From NCBI GenBank assembly GCA_003660235.1, contig QGON01000058.1:1-64000 (forward strand): a DNA stretch of 64,000 nucleotides. The letters are read 5' to 3'. The position numbers and the translations under genes were made by a program. Of this stretch, positions 14,314 to 24,206 are shown in pieces; the first letter of the stretch is position 1, and the number at the start of each line of letters is the position of its first letter. The stretch is from a bacterium endosymbiont of Escarpia laminata (lineage in GTDB: Bacteria > Pseudomonadota > Gammaproteobacteria > Chromatiales > Chromatiaceae). A model generated the notes under the pieces. That model did not search any database, was not told the DNA's origin, and saw only the letters and a program-made list of their open reading frames with translations.

Positions 14314-14524
14314 GAAGAAATGTCCTTTTTGCAATAGTTCTGATGTTGGTTATTCATACGGAACTCATCCAGACGGCAGAGAACTATCATTTATCGCCTG
14401 TGGTGGATGTGGCGCCCGTGGCCCAGTTAGAACATATGGCAGTATATATGATGATGACGAATCAGAGGCATCTTGGAATGCTCGCGCAATTGATGCAGCA
14501 CTGAGACCTTTTTTAGAGGCATAA
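14312..14524 (+). CDS. Lar-type restriction-alleviation zinc ribbon, 70 aa
   Basis: MKKCPFCNSSDVGYSYGTHP...CGGCGARGP...ASWNARAIDAA is the complete Lar signature (two cysteine pairs and a W-N motif). Lar proteins of Rac-like prophages relieve type I restriction by enhancing methylation. AGAGGT precedes the ATG. Its TAA overlaps the outer box of attC site C. It is divergent from the HNH-like gene and shares start-codon bases with it. Confidence 0.82.
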   Translation: MKKCPFCNSSDVGYSYGTHPDGRELSFIACGGCGARGPVRTYGSIYDDDESEASWNARAIDAALRPFLEA

Positions 14525-14590
14525 CGTCGCAAATCAGCGGCGTGGAGCGAGGCACGAGCGGAGCGTCCGACTGGATTTACCTTGTTAGCG
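14519..14590 (-). repeat. attC-like site C
   Basis: Minus strand begins CGCTAACAAGG and ends GCGACGTTATGC. Arms AAATCCAGTCGG and CCGCTGATTT pair with two extra bases on the TAACAA side. Confidence 0.82.
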
Positions 14591-14595
14591 GAGCG

Positions 14596-14850
14596 ATGGC
14601 ACTAAGCATGAAAAACACATTCCAGCGTAACGGAGACATGACGCCCCCAGGCGAATCAATACTCCGACTGACTATCCAGGATGACGGTGACGTGATTATT
14701 GCTATTGACAGCACCAATCCATTAACCGAGAAACCCACATACGCAACTATTGAATTTTGTGAACCCGGCCAAGGCGGCGGGAAAAGCTCAGCGACGTGGA
14801 CTGCTCTGCACAATCTTGCAGCAGCAATGGAGCGGGATTCGTCTCGCTAA
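14596..14850 (+). CDS. Cassette protein, 84 aa, conserved small phage type
   Basis: Start taken at ATG 14596, five bases after the attC box; ATG 14608 is an alternative. The C-terminal half IEFCEPGQGGGKSSATWTAL resembles small conserved proteins found in phages and environmental cassettes. The middle (LRLTIQDDGDVIIAIDSTN) is a beta-sheet. The TAA stop overlaps the next attC box. Function unknown. Confidence 0.65.
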   Translation: MALSMKNTFQRNGDMTPPGESILRLTIQDDGDVIIAIDSTNPLTEKPTYATIEFCEPGQGGGKSSATWTALHNLAAAMERDSSR

Positions 14851-14967
14851 CGATTAGCTAACCGGCGCTGAGCAACTGGAGATTGAAAAATATGAGTGAA
14901 GATACCGAAGATTATAAAAGCGAGGCGGGTAGACGCGAAGCGTCGGACGTTGAGCGACTTGTTAGCA
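14845..14967 (-). repeat. attC-like site D (long, less certain)
   Basis: Minus strand begins TGCTAACAAGTCGCTCAACG and ends in a doubled GTTAGC box (14862-14856 and 14851-14845). Inner arms GCTCAAC/GTTG..AGC pair only with a bulge. The long variable segment contains the likely start of the next ORF. Weaker than the other sites. Confidence 0.5.
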
Positions 14968-15221
14968 GTTGCCGCACTCTCGAAATAGACCACATGCCTG
15001 ACGGCTGGCCAGCTATAAAGATGCGCGACGTGTCAGCCCTCTGCGACGCGGTAGAGAGCGTAGTGCCAGGCATTGACCGCCTGGAGGATAGGTTGCTGGC
15101 TGGCTGTGAAATCACGCGGCAAGACTCTCGGTGGTACCTGTATGACCGCAGTGGGGAATATGTGACCAGCGGCGACACGCTGAGGAAGATGATTATCAAT
15201 GTGGTTTTTTCAGACTGCTAA
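14892..15221 (+). CDS. Cassette hypothetical protein
   Basis: ATG 14892 has GGAGA nine bases upstream and gives 109 residues, but its first 30 codons lie within attC-like site D. ATG 14994 (75 residues, MPDGWPAIKMRDVSALCDAV) starts just past the box, as in the other cassettes, yet lacks a ribosome site. The end (DSRWYLYDRSGEYVTSGDTL) is beta-rich. The TAA overlaps attC site E. Function unknown. Confidence 0.55.
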   Translation: MSEDTEDYKSEAGRREASDVERLVSSCRTLEIDHMPDGWPAIKMRDVSALCDAVESVVPGIDRLEDRLLAGCEITRQDSRWYLYDRSGEYVTSGDTLRKMIINVVFSDC

Positions 15222-15281
15222 CGTCGCCAATAAGCAGAGAGGAGCGGCAGCGACGAATCTGCTTGATTGGCCTTGTTATAC
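15216..15281 (-). repeat. attC-like site E
   Basis: Minus strand begins GTATAACAAG and ends GCGACGTTAGCA. Arms GCCAATCAAGCAGA and TCTGCTTATTGGC pair fully except for one extrahelical C, a textbook attC arrangement. Confidence 0.85.
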
Positions 15282-15312
15282 GCTTTATTTTTTAATATTT
15301 GGAGAAAGAGTC

Positions 15313-15798
15313 ATGATTGAATTAGGTTATTTTGTAAAGGATAAGGTCACCGGTTTAATGGGCGTTGCTGAAAATCGAGCAACATTTTTATTTGGTTGTG
15401 ATAGGTACTTTGTGCAGCCACAAATAAAGGAGGATGGCACTGTGCCAGAAGGTGTCATGATTGACGAACCCCAGCTTGAAGTGCTTAAAGATAAAGATAG
15501 GGTTATGACTCCTGCGGGATTGCCTGAGCAAACTATAAGCCTCGGCCAGTTGGTAGATGACCCAGTAACAGGAATGACTGGCACAGCTACTGGCCGCGCA
15601 GTTTACCTAAACGGCTGTTCAAGAATTTTTGTAGAGCCAAAAACTACCAGTGAAAAACATGAGTCTTGGTGGGTTGATGAAAAACAGCTAACGGGTAAGA
15701 AGACATTAATCGGTAGAGATAAGAAAACTATCGAGCCTAATGAACCACAAGCAGTGCGCAGAACGGGCGGCCCTGCTAGAAGCTGCTCAAAGTATTGA
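15313..15798 (+). CDS. Cassette protein with internal duplication, 161 aa
   Basis: ATG 15313 has GGAG eight bases before it. Two tandem modules of about 50 residues are visible: LGYFVKDKVTGLMG..FLFGCDRYFVQP..DEPQL and LGQLVDDPVTGMTG..YLNGCSRIFVEP..WVDEKQL. Single-module proteins with VTGxxG and YLNGC motifs are common small phage proteins of unknown function. The duplication suggests a dimer-like fold in one chain. It ends three bases before attC site F. Confidence 0.78.
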   Translation: MIELGYFVKDKVTGLMGVAENRATFLFGCDRYFVQPQIKEDGTVPEGVMIDEPQLEVLKDKDRVMTPAGLPEQTISLGQLVDDPVTGMTGTATGRAVYLNGCSRIFVEPKTTSEKHESWWVDEKQLTGKKTLIGRDKKTIEPNEPQAVRRTGGPARSCSKY

Positions 15799-15800
15799 GC

Positions 15801-15864
15801 GTATAACGTCTTAAATAACAGGACGTAGCGAAGCGGAGTTCCGCGTTAATTTAACTTGTTATAT
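15801..15864 (-). repeat. attC-like site F
   Basis: Minus strand begins ATATAACAAG and ends AAGACGTTATAC. Arms TTAAATTAACGCGG and CCTGTTATTTAA pair imperfectly; the loop carries GCTTCGC. Confidence 0.78.
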
Positions 15865-15886
15865 TTTTTATTTAATGGAGAGAACA

Positions 15887-16144
15887 ATGGGTGAAATTAC
15901 TGATAAAGACCGTATTGATTTCATAGATCGTATGTTGGTAGAAAACGGCCCAGGTGGAGGATGTGGTATAAAAATACAACAAAATACATTAATTGGTAGC
16001 CAGCCAAACATGGATAAAGTACCTGTTGAAATATTTTCTATCCCTTCACAACATCAGTACGGAAAAACAGCAAGGGAGGTGATTGATATTGCTATTGCCT
16101 TTGAAATAGGTGACAGAAATTGGGAAAAGGAAAACGGGGAGTAA
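15887..16144 (+). CDS. Cassette hypothetical protein, 85 aa
   Basis: ATG 15887 is preferred over 15875 because GGAG sits six bases before it. Begins MGEITDKDRIDFIDRMLVEN, a helix, then a glycine-rich turn (GPGGGCGIKI). No family recognised. Ends within three bases of attC site G. Confidence 0.62.
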   Translation: MGEITDKDRIDFIDRMLVENGPGGGCGIKIQQNTLIGSQPNMDKVPVEIFSIPSQHQYGKTAREVIDIAIAFEIGDRNWEKENGE

Positions 16145-16229
16145 ATATAACGACCAAATAAGCGGGCGCGTGATCGACCGCAGGAAACACGCGGAGTCTA
16201 GCCGCTCCGGCTTAATTTTCTTGTTAGTT
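16145..16229 (-). repeat. attC-like site G
   Basis: Minus strand begins AACTAACAAG and ends GGTCGTTATAT. Arms AATTAAGCCGGAGCG and CGCCCGCTTATTT pair with extra bases on the TAACAA side; a second hairpin (CCGCGTGTTTCCTGCGG) fills the loop. This is the site nearest intI. Confidence 0.78.
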
Positions 16230-16253
16230 TTCGTAATTACGACGGAGTAATAA

Positions 16254-16442
16254 ATGACAATCCAATCTATTGATTTCCACACTGACAAATATCGGGTCAG
16301 AATCGGCGAAGGCGTTTTTTTGATATGGAAGCGAGGTGGTTACGAAGAGAAGCCGATTGAGTTTAAAGCTACCGAAATATCCCGAATGTTGCGGGTTGCT
16401 AGTGAGCAACTGGATGATCCGATAAACAATTACGAGGTTTGA
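16254..16442 (+). CDS. Cassette hypothetical protein, 62 aa
   Basis: Begins MTIQSIDFHTDKYRVRIGEG with GGAG seven bases upstream. Beta-rich first half (RVRIGEGVFLIWKRGGYEE), helical end. It shares the intI-proximal cassette with a tiny membrane protein two bases downstream. Confidence 0.62.
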   Translation: MTIQSIDFHTDKYRVRIGEGVFLIWKRGGYEEKPIEFKATEISRMLRVASEQLDDPINNYEV

Positions 16443-16444
16443 TT

Positions 16445-16549
16445 ATGGAATGGTGGCATTGGTTAATCGTGGCGTGGATAGCTATGCCGGGTTGGGTGGC
16501 CGTCGGCCTTATATGGCGGATTATGGATAATGATGAAAGTGGTGTTTAG
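16445..16549 (+). CDS. Tiny membrane protein, 34 aa
   Basis: ATG 16445 lies two bases after the previous stop, so it is translationally coupled. It begins MEWWHWLIVAWIAMPGWVAV and ends with an acidic DNDESGV tail: a single membrane helix. Small membrane proteins of this type are common in cassettes and phages, but no function can be assigned. Confidence 0.5.
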   Translation: MEWWHWLIVAWIAMPGWVAVGLIWRIMDNDESGV

Positions 16550-16587
16550 AAAACTAACAGATATTAACCGGAACGAGGCAAATATAG
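16550..16587 (-). promoter_or_regulatory. Candidate attI site in front of intI
   Basis: On the minus strand CTGTTAGTTTTC (16560-16549) gives a G/TTAGTTT crossover box, and a second GGTTAAT box lies at 16569-16563. It sits directly upstream of intI and beside the last cassette, the expected attI position. The boundary is judged by eye only. Confidence 0.5.
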
Positions 16588-17553
16588 ATGAAAATGCACG
16601 AGGCGATGGATCGCGTCAGAAACGTGATGAGATTCAAGCATCTGTCTATCAGAACAGAGAAATCCTACCTGCACTGGATTGGTAGGTACGGGCGCTGGTG
16701 CGCGAAACATCCAGACGGGACACACGCAGACAAACTGCGCGGTTATCTCACTCATCTGGCTGTTGATCGTCACGTCTCAAAATCGACACAGCACCAGGCA
16801 TTGAACGCTATAGTTTTCCTCTACCGGCAGGCACTTGATATTGATATCGGAGATATCGGCGCGTTCCGTCCGGCAACCGCACCTAAACGCCTGCCCGTTG
16901 TGCTCTCTCAGCACGAGGTAGCAACACTCCTGCACCACATGCGCGGCACCCCTAAACTGGTTGCGTCTCTACTCTACGGCAGTGGTTTACGACTGAACGA
17001 GGCGCTATCGCTACGCATCCAGGACGTTGATCTGCAACGACACCTGATAACTGTCAGGTCAGGCAAGGGCGACAAAGATCGCGCCGTCATGCTGCCGTCA
17101 TCACTAATCGACGACCTTACTCTGCAAATCCATCAATCTGAGATCACCCACAAACGTGACCTGGCTAATGGATTCGGGGAGGCCTACCTGCCAAACGCTA
17201 TCGAGCGTAAATACCCCAACGCCTCGAAAGCGACAGGTTGGCAGTATCTGTTTCAGTCCACCCGGATCGCAGCCTGCCCCCGCACTGGAGTAATGCGCCG
17301 GCACCATTTGCACGACTCTGCCGTGAGCAAAGCGATCAAGCAGGCTACAAACAGAGCGGGCATTAAAAAGCGGGTTGGCGCACACATTTTGAGACACAGT
17401 TTCGCGACCCATCTATTAGAGAGTGGAATCGATATCCGTACCATCCAGCAGCTACTAGGTCACGCCCATGTCAGCACGACGCAAATCTATACTCACGTCG
17501 CCACCACTGGCGCTGCTGGGGCAGTCAGCCCACTGGAGCGACTGGCCGGATGA
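16588..17553 (+). CDS. intI: Integron integrase
   Basis: 321-residue tyrosine recombinase. Catalytic residues are present: R135 (GSGLRLNEAL), H266 and R269 (HILRHSFATH), H292 and Y301 (LLGHAHVSTTQIYTH). The insert at residues 205-245 (ERKYPNASKATGWQYLF followed by PRTGVMRRHHLH) is the IntI-specific patch that separates integron integrases from other tyrosine recombinases. GAGG lies ten bases before the ATG. It should recombine attI with folded single-stranded attC sites and probably built the adjacent array. It is oriented away from the cassettes, as usual, but lies in line with the phage operon and the phage int. Confidence 0.93.
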   Translation: MKMHEAMDRVRNVMRFKHLSIRTEKSYLHWIGRYGRWCAKHPDGTHADKLRGYLTHLAVDRHVSKSTQHQALNAIVFLYRQALDIDIGDIGAFRPATAPKRLPVVLSQHEVATLLHHMRGTPKLVASLLYGSGLRLNEALSLRIQDVDLQRHLITVRSGKGDKDRAVMLPSSLIDDLTLQIHQSEITHKRDLANGFGEAYLPNAIERKYPNASKATGWQYLFQSTRIAACPRTGVMRRHHLHDSAVSKAIKQATNRAGIKKRVGAHILRHSFATHLLESGIDIRTIQQLLGHAHVSTTQIYTHVATTGAAGAVSPLERLAG

Positions 17554-17587
17554 CCAACAAATTCACGACACAGAGAGCTAAACAGCA

Positions 17588-17938
17588 ATGCTACTGACCA
17601 AAAAACAGGCGGCTGAAGAGCTGGCAGTCAGCCCGAGGACTATTCAGCGGATTATTGACTCCGGCGCTCTGAGAGTGATAAAGGTGACCGAATCAAAAAA
17701 GGGGGAGCGCATCCACCCGGATGATCTCGCCGCATACATACAGGGGCAGAGATGGCAATCAGGCGGCACAAAAACGGCTGGGAGGTCGATGTCACCAGCC
17801 GCAGGGCAGGCGTCAGGATTAAGAGAATTGTTGGGACTAAAAAAGAAGCCACTGCGCTCGAAGCGGAGATCCGCCAGCAAATCATCAGAGACACCCTCGT
17901 TGACCGTGGTATCGAGCAAGCCCTTGATAGATACCTGA
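17588..17938 (+). CDS. Excisionase-like HTH protein
   Basis: The first 55 residues, MLLTKKQAAEELAVSPRTIQ through ERIHPDDLAAYIQG, form a MerR/Xis-type winged helix-turn-helix (HTH_17). The rest is low-complexity and lies over the first 187 bases of int in another frame. Such proteins direct excision or activate int. The long overlap suggests either tight coupling or lost termination of an originally shorter gene. Confidence 0.68.
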   Translation: MLLTKKQAAEELAVSPRTIQRIIDSGALRVIKVTESKKGERIHPDDLAAYIQGQRWQSGGTKTAGRSMSPAAGQASGLRELLGLKKKPLRSKRRSASKSSETPSLTVVSSKPLIDT

Positions 17939-18702
17939 AGGGCGAAGCTACTGGACTGAAGAGCTACAAGAGCCTGTGGTCGATCTCCCGCGCTATAATG
18001 CAATACATTGAGGGGCGCACGTTTAGCCAGGTCGGCGAAGTGGCCGACAATATCAAAACCACAATGCTGGCTGACGGGCTGGCAAAAGCCACGATTAATC
18101 GCCGCCTCGCACTACTCCGTCGCCTCTGCAATCTCGCGTTCGATTGGGGATGGACAAGCCAGAACCAATCCCGTCGGGTCAAGCTCCTACCAGGCGAGAC
18201 AGAGCGCCACTACTACCTGACACCAGACCAGGTAGAATCCATAGCGGCAAACTGCCCGCACACTGGAGACCTGATCAGGATTGCTGCCTACACGGGACTA
18301 AGGAGAGGGGAGTTGCTGGGCCTGAAACCTGACCAAATCAGCGAGCAATTTATAATACTGGGCACTGACACGAAAACCGCTCGCCCAAGACTCGTACCGA
18401 TCCCTGAGCAGATTGCACAGATTGTTGATCATTTGCCGTTACCACTGCCACCGAATACCAATCACCTACTACGCACGGAATTCGAGGCTGCCAGAGCATC
18501 AGCAGGTATGCAGCACATCCGGTTTCACGACCTCAGACACACCTATGCCAGCCTACTGGCTCAGGCAGGGGCTACGTTGCATTTGATAGGAAAGGCGATG
18601 GGACACTCCACCCCGACAATGACGAGCCGCTATGCGCATTTAGTGAGCGACAACCTGCTGGATCTCGCTCGTCGCCTCGATGGGTTGGGGGCGGCTAAAT
18701 GA
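17752..18702 (+). CDS. Phage-type tyrosine integrase
   Basis: 316 residues with an N-terminal arm-binding domain (MAIRRHKNGWEVDVTSRRAG) and a complete catalytic domain: R184 (AAYTGLRRGELLG), H259-R262 (FHDLRHTYASLLA), H285 and Y294 (GHSTPTMTSRYAHL). It lies 75 bases from the 3' end of an intact tRNA-Leu gene on the opposite strand, the classical attL arrangement. It should integrate and excise the element at that tRNA. Confidence 0.9.
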   Translation: MAIRRHKNGWEVDVTSRRAGVRIKRIVGTKKEATALEAEIRQQIIRDTLVDRGIEQALDRYLKGEATGLKSYKSLWSISRAIMQYIEGRTFSQVGEVADNIKTTMLADGLAKATINRRLALLRRLCNLAFDWGWTSQNQSRRVKLLPGETERHYYLTPDQVESIAANCPHTGDLIRIAAYTGLRRGELLGLKPDQISEQFIILGTDTKTARPRLVPIPEQIAQIVDHLPLPLPPNTNHLLRTEFEAARASAGMQHIRFHDLRHTYASLLAQAGATLHLIGKAMGHSTPTMTSRYAHLVSDNLLDLARRLDGLGAAK

Positions 18703-18777
18703 ATGCAATGCGTAGTTCTGCGCGTAGTCATCGAACCGAAGGTTCAGCACCAAATCCACCTAAGCTATTGTTTTATA

Positions 18778-18864
18778 TGGTGCCCGGAGCCGGAATCGAA
18801 CCGGCACGACCCAAAGGTCGAGAGATTTTAAGTCTCTTGCGTCTACCAATTTCGCCATCCGGGC
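18778..18864 (-). tRNA. tRNA-Leu (UAA), with encoded CCA
   Basis: Minus-strand cloverleaf begins GCCCGGATGGCGAAATTGG and ends CCGGCTCCGGGCA-CCA. Anticodon loop CTTAAAA gives UAA. The acceptor stem and T-arm are intact. Its 3' end faces the phage integrase, so it is the likely integration site. A Cys gene remnant lies 33 bases upstream, as in the common Gly-Cys-Leu tRNA cluster. Confidence 0.95.
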
Positions 18865-18896
18865 GGATGAGCGGGACAGCAAGTTACAAAAAGTAA

Positions 18897-18949
18897 TGGA
18901 GGCTGAGGTCGGAATCGAACCTGCGTCCACGGCTTTGCAGGCAACCACT
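18897..18949 (-). pseudogene. Truncated tRNA-Cys (3' part only)
   Basis: The minus strand retains CTGCAAAGCCGTGGACGC, the T-arm GGTTCGATTCC and acceptor CCTCAGCC-TCCA of a tRNA-Cys(GCA). The 5' half and D-arm are missing: no GGCTGAG partner is found upstream. tRNA genes split in this way are usually scars of element integration, so 18,950 may be the edge of a second island (inference). Confidence 0.6.
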
Positions 18950-19423
18950 GTCCTTATATGTCAATGGGTTAGCATTTTACCACACCAAATACCACACGAA
19001 TTCACTCAATGCGGGTTGAAATTTTACACGCAAAAAAGCGCTGCGACAATGCGCGGTTAAAGACACTGCTATCCCGCTAACAGGTGATTAAGGAGGACTG
19101 ATTCAAGCGTGATTTATACAATGAGTTTGGTAACTACTCAGCGAAATTAGCGAAAAAAGTGCTTGATAGATTTTTCGCCACTTTTTTCAATGTACTGGAA
19201 TCCTGGTAGCCGTTGCCTGAGCGCTTCACCGTATTATTGCTGGTACAGCTGAGGACGCCGGATAGCATCCATGGAGTTACTGGCAAAATACCAGTTTTCC
19301 TGGGTGTTGCCGGGCCACGGACAACGCATTCAGTTATCGGAGAAGAAGATGAAGGATGCACTACAGCAATGCATTGACTGGATGAAGAGAAGAAAAAAGC
19401 AGCGTGCTGTATAACCTGCTGTA
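18950..19423. other. Non-coding stretch, nothing recognised
   Basis: No gene with plausible coding features was seen. Short open frames here are low-complexity or lack ribosome sites. It lies between the tRNA-Cys remnant and the acnA pseudogene. Confidence 0.5.
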
Positions 19424-21983
<2,560 letters not shown>

Positions 21984-22259
21984 AACGAACCCTTTCGCGC
22001 TGATGACGAGGGCGTTCGGTCGCTTTATTCGATTGCGCACGAACCTTCATCGCCGATGAAAGACTACACTGAAACTAGACCTCAGAGCGACGGCGAAGTT
22101 CAGCCACACAACGAGAAAAACACCATGACTAATGCCATCAGAGCTGCAACTTTACGTTAATCTCAATCAGCGTCAGGAAACGCCAATCAGTTGCAGCAAC
22201 TATCTCAGGGATAGGGACTATACTTTGCCAATACCTTAGGAACAGCAGATCATAGCATC

Positions 22260-23459
22260 ATGTCGGGACATCAGACCGTCTTGATCATCGTAACAGCCCT
22301 CGTCGTGGTAACGAGTGACCTCCTTAGTACTCACTCTACCCAGGCAGACGATAGTGCTAATCCACCCCACAAAACAGAAGTCATCAACTCGCTGCAAAGC
22401 AGATTACCTCAACAACAAGAAACAGTAAAACAGAGCGAAATGAATCGCATCAGCCGCGCGGAGGTAGAGCACGAGCACGGCACAGATCCTGACCGGATCT
22501 GGTATCCGAAAAGCGCTATTGATACCTCCGATGCCCCTAACATTGTCATCAAGGAGTCGGATGAACCTGATGCACCGTTACATACCTATCAGTTGAATGA
22601 TCGTACCTGGTTTCTGTTTGGTAACATTGCAGAAACGGATCAATACAACCGTGGCTGGAACGGTAATGCCGGTTTTGTAGTTACCGATGACGCAGTCGTT
22701 GTCATCGACTCCCTCGGCACTCCAAAACTAGGTAAGCGCTTAATCGCCACCATACAATCAATCACCGACAAACCAATTCGATATCTAATCGTGACCCACA
22801 ACCACCCAGATCATGCCTATGGAGCGGTAGCCTTCAAACAACTGGGTGGCGTGACAATCCTGACCCATGAGGGCGCAGCACAGTATCTCAACTCTGGTCG
22901 TTGGGAATCTTCAGTGGAATTTCGTCGTGCTTTCATTGCACCGGACATGGAAGGGTTTGAGGTTATATTGCCGGACATTGCGATTGCTGGGGAGATATTC
23001 TCCAGTCGTTCAATTCACACGGGGGGAGTAACGTTTAACATATACAACGCCGGACCCCACCACTCGTTTGGTGATTTGGTAGTACATCAGGTCGAAGATA
23101 ATATCGTCTGGGTGTCAGACCTAGCGTTCAACGGGCGCACGACCTTCATCGGCGATGGTAACAGCATACAGGCCCTAGAATCGATCGACTGGCTGAGCAA
23201 AACATTCCCGGATGCATGGCTCATGGTACCGGGTCATGGCAGCGCGCAAACCGCCCCTTTTCCAATGATCGAAAAGACACGTTCCTATATAGAAGAGTTG
23301 CGCAACATTATGACACAAGCCGTAGAGGACGGAATGGACTTGCAGGACGCTGTTGATCAGGCTGAATTTGAGGAATGGAAAGAGACACGATTGTACGAAC
23401 TTAATCACCGGTCAAATGCCAACTTCATGTATCGAGAGATGGAACAGGAAATATTCTGA
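22260..23459 (+). CDS. Periplasmic metallo-beta-lactamase-fold hydrolase
   Basis: 399 residues. Residues 1-30 look like a signal peptide (VLIIVTALVVVTSDLL, then THSTQADD). The MBL zinc motif is THNHPDH (H180, H182, D184, H185), with later GPHHSFGD and VPGHG metal ligands. Proteins of this layout include SoxH-like and quinoprotein-associated hydrolases. The substrate is unknown. It stands alone, with no operon partner, in a decayed region, but its own frame is intact. Confidence 0.8.
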   Translation: MSGHQTVLIIVTALVVVTSDLLSTHSTQADDSANPPHKTEVINSLQSRLPQQQETVKQSEMNRISRAEVEHEHGTDPDRIWYPKSAIDTSDAPNIVIKESDEPDAPLHTYQLNDRTWFLFGNIAETDQYNRGWNGNAGFVVTDDAVVVIDSLGTPKLGKRLIATIQSITDKPIRYLIVTHNHPDHAYGAVAFKQLGGVTILTHEGAAQYLNSGRWESSVEFRRAFIAPDMEGFEVILPDIAIAGEIFSSRSIHTGGVTFNIYNAGPHHSFGDLVVHQVEDNIVWVSDLAFNGRTTFIGDGNSIQALESIDWLSKTFPDAWLMVPGHGSAQTAPFPMIEKTRSYIEELRNIMTQAVEDGMDLQDAVDQAEFEEWKETRLYELNHRSNANFMYREMEQEIF

Positions 23460-23554
23460 CTTTAAAGACAACCATGGATAGCGTAATAAGGAGTGTACCA
23501 ACGTTTTTCACTTTTTCACTAAGTGAAATACAAACAACTTGATCCATAGAAACA

Positions 23555-23911
23555 ATCATAAGAAAAACAGTAGATGAAGTCTTATCTGCAAACAAAGCTT
23601 ATGCAGCCAATTTTGGTGATGAAGGTAATCTGCCTATGCCACCTGGGCGGCAATTTGCCATTCTCACCTGCATGGATACCCGTCTCGACCCTGCAAAATA
23701 TGACGGTCTCTCTGAAGAGGATACCCATGTAATCTGCAATGCTGGTGGACGTGCGAATGGTGATGCCATTCGCTCCCTGGTAATTTCATACAAATTACTG
23801 GGCACAAGAGAATGGTGTGTTCTCCACCACACCGACTGTGGAATGGAAACATTCAACAATGAAATCATGGGGGATTTACTCGCCAGTAGTCTTAAAACAT
23901 CAACTGTTTGA
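23555..23911 (+). pseudogene. Beta-carbonic anhydrase-like gene, truncated
   Basis: The frame contains the zinc ligands of the beta class: CMDTRLDP and HHTDCGM, with [20 protein letters not shown] between. Family members run about 190-210 residues. Here the reading frame has no normal start (ATG only at 23636, inside the conserved part) and ends about 70 residues short, joined to the end of a slipin remnant. Probably non-functional. Confidence 0.72.
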
Positions 23912-24198
23912 CTGTCGAGGATGGTCTGAATATTGCGGTTCAGGAAGTCGGGGACATTGATAATCGCTTTCTGAAAATCTATTACCCGGCAGTAGACCAC
24001 CGCATTCACCTGTACCGAGACACTATCTCATGAGATCACATCCTGGGTGGGAACATCCATCACGACGATGCGAATATCCACCTTCACTATCTGCTGGATA
24101 AAAGGAACAACAATGATCAGTCCAAGCCCCTTTACACGGTAAAAACGTCCAGGCAAGAAGATCATACCGCGTTCATACTCACGCAGAATCCTGAACAT
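23905..24198 (-). pseudogene. Slipin/stomatin (SPFH) gene remnant
   Basis: Minus strand begins [20 protein letters not shown] and continues [19 protein letters not shown], then an in-frame TGA (24030-24028) where arginine is expected. It resumes DSVSVQVNAVVYCRVIDFQK and runs into the carbonic anhydrase remnant. Slipins normally pair with NfeD; the neighbour upstream is exactly that. Confidence 0.8.
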
Positions 24199-24206
24199 AT
24201 TAATAA

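Noticed and set aside
13879-14337. 152-codon plus-strand ORF in the HNH cassette
   Set aside because: It is the antisense shadow of the zinc-rich HNH-like gene and contains attC site B.
18897-18960. tmRNA 3' end
   Set aside because: The GGACGC...TTCGATTCC text first suggested tmRNA, but the CTGCAAA anticodon loop and CCTCAGCC-TCCA acceptor fit tRNA-Cys better, and no tmRNA 5' part follows.
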